Made by a program: the position numbers and the translations under genes. Below the pieces are notes generated by a model that worked only from the letters and a program-made list of their open reading frames with translations, did no database searches and was not told the origin of the DNA. This document shows positions 1 through 5,525 of a stretch of DNA of 9,501 nucleotides, piece after piece (positions within the stretch are counted from its first letter, which is position 1; each line of letters begins with the position of its first letter). Source of the stretch: JAMLHN01 sp035708745 (GTDB taxonomy: Bacteria > Chloroflexota > Chloroflexia > Thermomicrobiales > UBA6265); NCBI GenBank assembly GCA_035708745.1, contig DASTFJ010000166.1:1-9501 (forward strand), written 5' to 3'.

Positions 1-1362
1 CGCGGTAATCGAGCCGCCTGGACGGCCGCCGGTGTTCTTGATATCGGCCACCTCGCCCTTGATCTGCCCTTCCAGCGCCTCGGTGAGCGGCATGCGCCAC
101 ATCAGCTCGCCGGCGCGCTTGGCCGAGGCGAGCAGGTTGTCGGCCAGATCGTCCCGGTTGGCATAGAGCGCGGTGGTTTCCTCACCGAGCGCCACCACTT
201 TTGCCCCGGTCAGGGTGGCGAGGTCGATCATCTCTCCGACACCCTGTTTGGAGGTGTAGACCAGCCCGTCTGAGAGCACCAGGCGCCCCTCGGCGTCGGT
301 GGAGAGGATCTCCATGGTGACGCCGTTCATGCCGATGATGATGTCGTCCGGCCGGAAGGCATCGCCCGAGATCATGTTCTCGGCGGCGCAGATCACGCCA
401 TGCACCTCATAGGGGCACCCCAGCGCTTTCAACGCGGTCATCGCGCCGATCACTGCCGCGCCGCCGGCCATGTCGCCCTTCATATCGAGCATGGCATCAG
501 CCGGTTTGATGGAATAGCCGCCGGTGTCGAAGGTGATGCACTTGCCGACCAGCCCGATCGAGCGGATGCCTTTCTTGGCGTTCTTGGGCTTGTAGGTGAG
601 GTGGATCATGCGCGGTTCGTTGGCGCTGCCCTTGCCCACCGTCAGGATGGCGTCGGCGCCCATCTTGGCGAGCTCTTTCGGACCGAAGATCTCGCAGCTC
701 AGTCCGGCTTTTTTGGTGATCTCCTTGGCGAGCTCGGCTACGCGCGCCGGGGTGAGCACCCCTCCCGGCTCATGCGTGAGATCGCGCGCCAGATTGACCG
801 CATCGGCCAGCGCCGCGCCGCGTTTCAAGGCATCAGCGGCGGCGGCTTCCTCCAACCGCTTGTCGACGAAGCTGAACGCTTCGATCCGATGCAGCGGCTT
901 CTCGTTCTTGACCGTGCCGTAATAGGTCTGGAAGTGATACTGCCCCAGGAGCACGCCCTGGACCGCTCCTTCGAGCAGCGCCGCGGCATCGCCGTCCTCG
1001 GGAAGCGCAGAGACCAGGCGTTTGGCGCCTGCATCGCGCGCGGCGGTCACCCCCACCCCCCACGCCTTGCGCAGAGTCTCGGCATCGGCGTGTTCCGCCG
1101 AGCCGATCCCGGTCAGCACCACCCGGCGCGCTTTCATGCGGCCGACGGTGGGCACCACCAGCTGGCTTCCCGGCTTGCCGGTGAAGTGCGCGTCGGCGGC
1201 CAGCTGCTTCAGCTCCCCTTTCAGCGAGGAATTCGCATCGGAGACGGCGCCCGCGAACATCAACGCGCCGGATTCATCGGTGCGAATAGGAAGGATGAGC
1301 GCGTCGGCCTCGACCTTGAGCGGATTGCCGGAGTCATAAGAAAGCGAGAACGTCACGGTCAT
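1..1362 (-). CDS. pepA: Leucyl aminopeptidase, peptidase family M17 (3' end cut by window edge)
   Basis: This cytosolic di-metal exopeptidase removes N-terminal residues, typically Leu, from peptides. Reading from ATG 1362 gives 454 codons with no stop before the window edge; PepA of E. coli has 503 residues, so roughly the last 40-50 are missing. Residues 1-165 match the variable N-terminal domain and the rest the catalytic domain. Visible active-site residues, by analogy with E. coli PepA, are K274 and D279 (GKCITFDTGG), catalytic K286 (SIKP), D297 (MKGDMAGGAA), and D356, E358 and R360 in STDAEGRL. The visible end, NTGGRPGGSITA, is the conserved segment near the C-terminus. A Shine-Dalgarno GGGAG (plus-strand 1369-1373) sits 6 nt before the ATG. 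Oddities are Ser for the usual Asn at the start of the NTDAEGR signature, and Cys275 and Tyr283 at positions that are Gly and Leu/Ile in many homologues. It lies 88 bp downstream of a same-strand oxidoreductase, but hairpins between them suggest separate transcription. Confidence 0.96.
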   Translation of the reverse strand, partial: MTVTFSLSYDSGNPLKVEADALILPIRTDESGALMFAGAVSDANSSLKGELKQLAADAHFTGKPGSQLVVPTVGRMKARRVVLTGIGSAEHADAETLRKAWGVGVTAARDAGAKRLVSALPEDGDAAALLEGAVQGVLLGQYHFQTYYGTVKNEKPLHRIEAFSFVDKRLEEAAAADALKRGAALADAVNLARDLTHEPGGVLTPARVAELAKEITKKAGLSCEIFGPKELAKMGADAILTVGKGSANEPRMIHLTYKPKNAKKGIRSIGLVGKCITFDTGGYSIKPADAMLDMKGDMAGGAAVIGAMTALKALGCPYEVHGVICAAENMISGDAFRPDDIIIGMNGVTMEILSTDAEGRLVLSDGLVYTSKQGVGEMIDLATLTGAKVVALGEETTALYANRDDLADNLLASAKRAGELMWRMPLTEALEGQIKGEVADIKNTGGRPGGSITA

Positions 1363-1377
1363 AGCATGCTCCCTGTA

Positions 1378-1395
1378 CGGCCCCGAATCGGGCCG
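1378..1395. other. Small GC-rich hairpin just upstream of the aminopeptidase
   Basis: Perfect 6-bp arms CGGCCC (1378-1383) and GGGCCG (1390-1395) enclose a 6-nt loop. It ends 15 bp before the aminopeptidase start codon, so it would sit in the 5' leader of that gene or at the end of the preceding transcript. There is no T-run. The function is unknown and chance is possible in such GC-rich DNA. Confidence 0.3.
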
Positions 1396-1429
1396 GCCTG
1401 TGGGTTCCATTCTCGCACGTAGCGGGGGT

Positions 1430-1448
1430 GGGTCCGGAGTCCGGACCC
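1430..1448 (-). terminator. Terminator-like hairpin immediately after the oxidoreductase stop codon
   Basis: This is a perfect inverted repeat: GGGTCCGGA (1430-1438), one central G (1439), then TCCGGACCC (1440-1448). A realistic fold is a 7-bp stem with a 5-nt loop. On the minus strand it begins 2 nt after the TGA stop (1451-1453) of the Gfo/Idh/MocA gene. No T-tract follows in either direction, so it is not a textbook intrinsic terminator. It could instead protect a 3' end or act with Rho. Confidence 0.45.
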
Positions 1449-1450
1449 CG

Positions 1451-2479
1451 TCAAACCGCGATCGTTGTCCCGCCCTCGGCGCAGGATCGGTCGATCGCAA
1501 AGAGCGCGCGATGGGTATTGACCCCGTCGTGCACGTTCACATGGCTTTCCTTGCCCTCGATGATGCAATCGAGGAAGTGATCGATCTCGCCCTGGAAGGG
1601 ATGGTGGCTGACCGCGCCGCTGTTGGGCAGCACGGTGGGAAACTCGACCCAGCCGGTAACGCCGGGCAGTTTGCGGCTGAAGAAGCGGTTGTCGCGCAGA
1701 CCGCCGTCGGTGCCGAGTACATCGACATTGAATTGATACGGCATCCACTGCTCGACCGCCGCCGAGATCTTGCCGGCCTTGCCGTTGGCGAAGCGGACGA
1801 TCGCGGTTTGCCCGGGCAGGAATCTCGCCTCATCCGAGCCCTGGAATCCCAGAGCGCTGACGTCGACGATGTCACTTCCCATGAGATATCGCGCCAGATC
1901 GATCGCATGACATCCGCCAGCAGTCATCGCGGTCGCATCCATATGCTGCAAGTGGTTTTCGGACCCCGGGTAGCCACTCTGCTCCGGGTTATGCCAGTAG
2001 TCCGTCTGCACGTAGAGCAGATCGCCGAGCATGCCCTGGTCGATCAGCGCTTTGGTGGCCATCGTGGCCGGATTGAAGCGCAGCACGAAACCGCACACCG
2101 TGCGGATCCCAGCCTCCGCGACGGCGGCATCCATGGCGTCGAGCTCACCGACCGAGAGGGCAATCGGCTTCTCGACCAATGCATGCTTCCCGGCTTTGGC
2201 CGCGCTGATCACATCGGCCGCGTGGCGGGTATGCGGTGTGGTGATGGAGAGCGCATCGACCTTCGGGTCGGCCAGCAGCTCGTCGATGGTGTCGTAGATG
2301 CCGATTTTCGATGGATCGATACCGACCTCGCGGGCTTTGGCTTCGGCGCCCACTTTGGTACGGCTGCCGATGGCGACGACCTCGCAACGCGGACTGTGCA
2401 AATAGGCATCGAGATGCCCGCTGGACACATTGCCCGCTCCAAAGATCGCCACGCCAATCCGATCGTTTGCTGAAGTCAC
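1451..2479 (-). CDS. Gfo/Idh/MocA family NAD(P)-dependent oxidoreductase
   Basis: This soluble dehydrogenase belongs to the glucose-fructose oxidoreductase/inositol 2-dehydrogenase/MocA family, whose members oxidise or reduce sugars, inositols and related polyols; the exact substrate cannot be told. An N-terminal Rossmann fold spans residues 8 to about 125, with a nucleotide-binding turn (GAGNVSSGH, residues 14-22) and the family EKP motif at 103-105. The C-terminal alpha/beta domain contains GGCHAIDLARYL (188-199), where H191 and D194 are the likely active-site pair. The frame is open to an ATG at 2515, but that ATG has no Shine-Dalgarno. GTG 2479 has AAGGGAG (plus-strand 2490-2496) 10 nt upstream and begins the protein 7 residues before the first Rossmann strand, so I take 342 residues as the product. 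It is transcribed divergently from the exported hydrolase and is a distant relative of the oxidoreductase at 4182-5279. Confidence 0.93.
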   Translation of the reverse strand: MTSANDRIGVAIFGAGNVSSGHLDAYLHSPRCEVVAIGSRTKVGAEAKAREVGIDPSKIGIYDTIDELLADPKVDALSITTPHTRHAADVISAAKAGKHALVEKPIALSVGELDAMDAAVAEAGIRTVCGFVLRFNPATMATKALIDQGMLGDLLYVQTDYWHNPEQSGYPGSENHLQHMDATAMTAGGCHAIDLARYLMGSDIVDVSALGFQGSDEARFLPGQTAIVRFANGKAGKISAAVEQWMPYQFNVDVLGTDGGLRDNRFFSRKLPGVTGWVEFPTVLPNSGAVSHHPFQGEIDHFLDCIIEGKESHVNVHDGVNTHRALFAIDRSCAEGGTTIAV

Positions 2480-2517
2480 GCTGCTTGTTCTCCCTTCGCG
2501 CTCGAACCATTGCATCG

Positions 2518-2561
2518 ATGTCGACGTTGCGACATTTCATCACAATTGGGTACTACTACAA
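2518..2561 (-). promoter_or_regulatory. Candidate promoter with overlapping operator for the oxidoreductase at 1451-2479
   Basis: A perfect dyad, ATGTCG (2518-2523), 6-nt spacer, CGACAT (2530-2535), lies about 40-55 bp upstream of the proposed GTG start. Reading the minus strand, a weak -35 TTGTAG (2561-2556) and a weak -10 TGAAAT (2539-2534) are separated by 16 nt. The dyad would then overlap the -10 and start point, a usual position for a repressor site. The palindrome is certain as sequence. The promoter boxes match the sigma-70 consensus at only 3/6 and 4/6, so the regulatory role is inference. Confidence 0.3.
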
Positions 2562-2601
2562 GCACATGATGCCTTGTTTGCCGCTAACCCGAGGAACAAA
2601 G

Positions 2602-2721
2602 GTGAACATCGGATTGCAGATCGCCCAGTTCAACTTCCCGGGCGGAGAGGGGGCCGTCGTCGAGCTGGCGGCTAAGGAAATCGTCGAACCGGTCAGGAGC
2701 ATCGCGGTCGCAGGTCGATAG
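2602..2721 (+). pseudogene. Possible remnant of an F420-dependent (luciferase-like, LLM) oxidoreductase, first 39 codons only
   Basis: A GTG at 2602 is preceded by GAGG (2591-2594) at 7 nt, a convincing ribosome binding site, and opens a 39-codon frame ending in TAG at 2719-2721. Its first residues, (V/M)NIGLQIAQFNFPGGEGAVVE, resemble the first beta strand and loop at the N-terminus of many LLM-class F420-dependent oxidoreductases (pattern M-x-I-G-L-Q-hydrophobic-x-x-F-x-x-P-G-G). The following EIVEPVRSIAVAG only roughly resembles the next helix, and nothing later in any plus frame up to the hydrolase looks like the rest of a roughly 300-residue protein. I therefore read it as a decayed fragment. 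It could also be a genuine small protein or a chance resemblance; no homology search was possible. Confidence 0.4.
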
Positions 2722-2794
2722 GCCTGGGAATCAGTTTTTTGTTATGGTGACTTGAAATTTCCGGCATTCGGCGTCCCATAGAATAGGTGTGCCC

Positions 2795-3757
2795 GTGAAA
2801 CGCAGTCTCCTGGTTCTCCTGATGGTCCTCGCCGCCACGATCCTGTCAGATGGAACCAGCGCCGCGCCGCCGGAGGGAAGCCCGGTCGCTGACCCGAGGG
2901 GAGCATTCGCCGGGCTCATCGAGCTCTCCAATGGCCGCCACATCTATGCCGAATGCGCCGGGACCGGCGGACCCACGGTTCTGCTGGTTTCCGGCTATCG
3001 AACCCGGGCCGATGTCTGGACCGATCCACAGCTCGGTCCTGGAAATGGCGATCCGATGGTTTTTCCGGCCGTCGCCAGCGAAACCCGCGTTTGCACCTAC
3101 GACCGGCCGGGCACGCTCACAGTGCTCGACGGCGTCCGCTACCCCAGCCGCAGTGACGACGCCCCTATGCCGCGCTCGATTGCGGAGGTCGTCGCCGAGC
3201 TCCGCGCCGTCCGCGACCTGGTTGCGGACGATCAGCCGGTGGTGTTGGTTGGGCATTCGCTGGGGGGCGCGATCGTGCGGCTCTATGCGGCGACCTATCC
3301 CGAGGATGTCGCGGGCATCGTGCTCGTCGACGCCTACTCCGAGTTCCTGGCCGATCACATGCCGGACGACGCCTTTGCCGCCTACGCGGAGTATGCGTCC
3401 GTGATTCCCGACTTTCTTTCCGATTACACCGCCTACGAGACGATCGACTTTGCGCAAACGTCCGATGCACTCCGTGACGCCGCCGGCGCGAGTCCGCTGC
3501 CACCCATCCCCTATGAAGTGCTTTCCAAAGGCCAGCCCTTCAGGCTGGAGGGGGATACTCCGGGATTCACCATCGACCAGTTGGAAACCGCCTGGCCCGA
3601 AGCGCAGACCGATCTCGCGGAGCTCCTGCCGGACACGCCGCATTTCACGGTTGCCGGTAGCAGCCACTACATCCAGCTACAACGACCGGACTTGGTGATC
3701 GCGGCCATCGCGCAGGTCGTGGACGAGGTGCGCATGGAGGCAACACCTATCCCTTGA
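2795..3757 (+). CDS. Exported alpha/beta-fold hydrolase
   Basis: This is a serine hydrolase (esterase/lipase-like) of unknown substrate. The nucleophile elbow GHSLGG lies at residues 153-158 with Ser155. A late His291 (GSSHYIQL) is the probable catalytic histidine. The acid may be Asp179 in VLVDA after the strand following the nucleophile helix, or a later Asp, and is uncertain. LLVSGYRTRADVW near residues 63-75 is the usual oxyanion-hole segment. The N-terminus, MKRSLLVLLMVLAATILSDG then TSAAPP, is a clear signal peptide with likely cleavage after Ala23, so the enzyme acts outside the membrane. Two in-frame GTG codons are possible, at 2789 and 2795. AGGTG (2785-2789) is correctly spaced only for 2795, which also puts the basic residues at the very start of the signal peptide, giving 320 residues. 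It is the only plus-strand gene here, and its stop overlaps the end of the convergent SnoaL-like gene by 11 bp. Confidence 0.9.
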   Translation: MKRSLLVLLMVLAATILSDGTSAAPPEGSPVADPRGAFAGLIELSNGRHIYAECAGTGGPTVLLVSGYRTRADVWTDPQLGPGNGDPMVFPAVASETRVCTYDRPGTLTVLDGVRYPSRSDDAPMPRSIAEVVAELRAVRDLVADDQPVVLVGHSLGGAIVRLYAATYPEDVAGIVLVDAYSEFLADHMPDDAFAAYAEYASVIPDFLSDYTAYETIDFAQTSDALRDAAGASPLPPIPYEVLSKGQPFRLEGDTPGFTIDQLETAWPEAQTDLAELLPDTPHFTVAGSSHYIQLQRPDLVIAAIAQVVDEVRMEATPIP

Positions 3758-4109
3758 CGTAGGACAGCTTCTCGGCCACCTTGCCGTCGCTGATTTTGAA
3801 CAGATCGGTCCCGCGGACATGGCCCTCGGTCCCATCGGGATTCGTCCAGGAATAACGCCAGCGAGTCGTCACCCGGTCCCCGGCGACGATCGCCTCCTCG
3901 GTCTCGAAGTGCATGCCGGGCGTTTTCGCCAGCTCGGTCCAGAAGGCGCGCACCGCGTCCTGCCCGCGAAACACCTCCCCGTCCGGAAACGGGGAGGTGT
4001 TCTCGAAGAGGCAGTCGTCGGTCATGAGTGCCATGACCGCATCGATGTCTTTGGCGTTCAAGGCATCCCCGAAGCGATTGACCACATCAAGTGCATCGTG
4101 GGCTGTCAT
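3747..4109 (-). CDS. SnoaL-like / NTF2-fold small protein
   Basis: This 120-residue protein has the size and pattern of the SnoaL/NTF2-like superfamily, a cone-shaped fold used by small isomerases, cyclases and many uncharacterised proteins. The first helix holds the typical FGDALNAKDIDAVMALMTDD (residues 13-32), followed by the family-typical FENTSPFPDG (35-44) and AVRAFW (52-57), then alternating beta strands (TTRWRYSW, HVRGTDLFKI). There is no signal peptide or membrane segment, so it is cytosolic; the substrate is unknown. GGAG (plus-strand 4117-4120) is 7 nt before the ATG. It follows the Gfo/Idh/MocA gene by 72 bp on the same strand and is probably co-transcribed with it. A perfect 13-bp inverted repeat lies inside it, and its last codons overlap the convergent hydrolase gene. 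Confidence 0.87.
   Translation of the reverse strand: MTAHDALDVVNRFGDALNAKDIDAVMALMTDDCLFENTSPFPDGEVFRGQDAVRAFWTELAKTPGMHFETEEAIVAGDRVTTRWRYSWTNPDGTEGHVRGTDLFKISDGKVAEKLSYVKG
3970..4001. repeat. Perfect 13-bp inverted repeat inside the SnoaL-like gene
   Basis: Left arm AACACCTCCCCGT (3970-3982), 6-nt loop CCGGAA, right arm ACGGGGAGGTGTT (3989-4001). It would form a very stable hairpin across codons 37-47 of the SnoaL-like mRNA. On the minus strand the stem is followed by TTTCGCG, too weak a T-run for a standard terminator. The encoded residues (NTSPFPDGEVF) look normal for the family, so it is not obviously an insertion. Confidence 0.8.
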
Positions 4110-4181
4110 GGTTGGTCTCCGTATCGTCGTGGGTCGTGACCAACAAGTGGTCCCTCCACCCGGGTCGGGACGACGGTCGGT

Positions 4182-5279
4182 CTAAAACGTCGTTTGCAGC
4201 TCGATCGCGTTGCCGGTCGAGGCCGACTCCGCCGCGGAAAGAATAATGTCCAGAATATGGATCGCGTGCTCGGGGGTCAGGATCGGCTCCTGCGTGCCTT
4301 CCATGACGCTGACGAAATGACGCGGGCCGGAACCGATCAGGTTTTCGCCCGGATGCCCGACCGGCGACGGCGGGCTGACCTTCTTCTGCCAGCCCTGGAT
4401 GCCCGCCGGACCCGGATCGCGCTGCAGATAGTCGATCGGACCGGCGGCGTTGTACCAATCCTCCAGCCAGATGGTCAGGCTGGCATCGCTGCCATGCACT
4501 TCCATCGCCGGCGCCTGCGAGCCAGGGACGGCGAAGCTGGAGAGCACCTGCGCGTAGCTGTTATTGCCGAAATCGAGCTGGATCATCGAGACATCGGGCG
4601 TTTCGACCGTGATCGTCTGCCCCATGATGCGGGGGATGAGCGCGGTGCGTTCTGGGATGGCGATCCCGGCAAAACTCTGCACGCGTTTGGCGGGTCCGAA
4701 CAAGCCAGTGATGCCGTGCAGCACATAGACCCCGATATCGAGAATCGGCCCCACTCCCAGCTTGTAAAAGACCGAGGGGTCACCCGTATATTGTCGCCAC
4801 ATGGCCGGACCCAGATTTGCCATCTGACCGGTCGCCACGGTCGGGGCGCCCATCCGTCCCTCATCCATGAAGCTCTTGATCCATTGGAAGCGGTCGGTGG
4901 CCATGGTGGCGGGCGCGCAGAGATAGACCAGTCCTTCGTTCTTCGCCCGCGCGGCCAGCGCCTGCCCTTCTTTTACGGTCGCGGCGATCGGCTTTTCGGA
5001 AAAGACGTGCAGTCCATGATCGAAGGCCTTCGCCGTCACCTCGGCATGCAACGGCGCCGGGGTGAGATTGAAGACCCCATCCAGACCTGGGTGGTTCAGG
5101 AACGGCTCGAACTCGCTATAGGCAACCGCGCCGGGAAAGACCGCGGCCGCCCGTTCGGCCCGTTCCAGCACGGGGTCGAAGGTGGCGACCACCTGGGCCC
5201 GCGCCGCTTCGTTCAGGATCCCGGGAATATAGGTGCGAAACGCCACATCGCCACACCCGATCAAACCAAGACGCTTCAT
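4182..5279 (-). CDS. Gfo/Idh/MocA family NAD(P)-dependent oxidoreductase (second copy)
   Basis: A 365-residue soluble dehydrogenase of the same superfamily as the gene at 1451-2479 but clearly divergent. The Rossmann domain starts at once (MKRLGLIGCGDVAFRTYIPG, binding turn around residues 8-13), which fixes the start because a later one would cut the first strand. The EKP motif is at 95-97, and the C-terminal domain has GVGPILDIGVYVLH (175-188) with D181 and H188 as likely catalytic or substrate-binding residues. AAAGGA (plus-strand 5291-5296) lies 11 nt before the ATG, slightly far; GAGGA directly abuts it. The substrate is unknown; sugar, inositol and sugar-acid dehydrogenases and trans-1,2-dihydrobenzenediol-type enzymes share this architecture. 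Upstream is the palindrome-rich intergenic region after the ABC transporter operon; downstream, after 72 bp, is the SnoaL-like gene, likely in the same transcript. Confidence 0.93.
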   Translation of the reverse strand: MKRLGLIGCGDVAFRTYIPGILNEAARAQVVATFDPVLERAERAAAVFPGAVAYSEFEPFLNHPGLDGVFNLTPAPLHAEVTAKAFDHGLHVFSEKPIAATVKEGQALAARAKNEGLVYLCAPATMATDRFQWIKSFMDEGRMGAPTVATGQMANLGPAMWRQYTGDPSVFYKLGVGPILDIGVYVLHGITGLFGPAKRVQSFAGIAIPERTALIPRIMGQTITVETPDVSMIQLDFGNNSYAQVLSSFAVPGSQAPAMEVHGSDASLTIWLEDWYNAAGPIDYLQRDPGPAGIQGWQKKVSPPSPVGHPGENLIGSGPRHFVSVMEGTQEPILTPEHAIHILDIILSAAESASTGNAIELQTTF

Positions 5280-5312
5280 TCCTCGTTGTTTCCTTTCAGC
5301 GTTTCACATGCG

Positions 5313-5336
5313 CTCGATAATTCGCGATCTTTCGAG
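5313..5336. promoter_or_regulatory. Imperfect 24-bp dyad upstream of the second oxidoreductase (candidate operator)
   Basis: CTCGA (5313-5317) and TCGAG (5332-5336) flank a central TCGCGA (5322-5327); 9 of the 12 symmetric pairs match. It is centred about 45 bp upstream of the ATG at 5279, where a repressor could bind. No regulator gene is in the window, so this rests on symmetry and position only. Confidence 0.25.
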
Positions 5337-5400
5337 ATTCGGGCCGGTTGCGCGGGACGGGCGCCTCCCCGTGGGCGCCCGTCCCGACCATGCGAATCTC
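5334..5400. repeat. Large two-part inverted repeat (hairpin) upstream of the second oxidoreductase
   Basis: The inner stem is perfect over 13 bp, CGGGACGGGCGCC (5353-5365) with GGCGCCCGTCCCG (5374-5386), closing the 8-nt loop TCCCCGTG. An outer stem of 8 bp, GAGATTCG (5334-5341) with CGAATCTC (5393-5400), encloses it, with an asymmetric internal loop of 11 and 6 nt. The core 5359-5380 recurs in inverted orientation at 5477-5498 with one mismatch. It may be a REP-like dispersed palindrome that also serves as a terminator or leader structure. Confidence 0.8.
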
Positions 5401-5413
5401 ATTCTTTGGCACC

Positions 5414-5442
5414 ATTCTTTTCTGGCTGTCGTCGTGCCACAA
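5414..5442 (-). promoter_or_regulatory. Candidate weak promoter for the second oxidoreductase
   Basis: On the minus strand, TTGTGG (5442-5437) and AAGAAT (5419-5414) are 17 nt apart, resembling -35 and -10 boxes at 3/6 and 4/6. A direct repeat CATTCTTT (5400-5407 and 5413-5420, plus strand) covers the -10. Transcription from here would give a leader of about 130 nt containing the large hairpin at 5334-5400. This is tentative because the host's promoter consensus is unknown. Confidence 0.2.
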
Positions 5443-5476
5443 CGTTTTCCAGCGATGACATCCGCGTTCGCAGCAA

Positions 5477-5498
5477 GGGCGCCCACAGGGAGGCGCCC
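5477..5498. repeat. Second copy of the 22-nt hairpin repeat, after the ABC operon
   Basis: GGGCGCC (5477-5483), loop CACAGGGA, GGCGCCC (5492-5498). It equals the reverse complement of 5359-5380 except at one loop base, so the two copies face each other across 96 bp. It begins 27 nt after the last ATPase stop codon and may end or stabilise the transporter mRNA; no clear T-tract follows (TTGCTGCG). Confidence 0.75.
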
Positions 5499-5525
5499 CT
5501 ATCGATCGTGCAGCCGTGTATTTTG

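Noticed and set aside
400..1422. 340-codon plus-strand frame opposite leucyl aminopeptidase
   Set aside because: The minus strand encodes all M17 active-site motifs in one uninterrupted frame; the plus frame is low-complexity Arg/Gly/His shadow sequence.
1400..2473. 357-codon plus-strand frame opposite the first oxidoreductase
   Set aside because: The minus strand carries the Rossmann turn, EKP motif and C-terminal domain of Gfo/Idh/MocA; the plus frame resembles no family.
2752..2784. TTGAAA (2752-2757) and TAGAAT (2779-2784) as a promoter for the hydrolase
   Set aside because: The boxes match the sigma-70 consensus but the spacer is 21 nt, too long, and the second box lies only 10 nt before the chosen start codon.
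2846..3667. 273-codon minus-strand frame opposite the exported hydrolase
   Set aside because: The plus strand has a signal peptide, GHSLGG elbow and catalytic His with a good ribosome site; the minus frame has none.
4138..4152. GACCA-N5-TGGTC hairpin between the second oxidoreductase and the SnoaL-like gene
   Set aside because: Only 5 bp, no T-run, and arms this short are common by chance; not enough to call a terminator.
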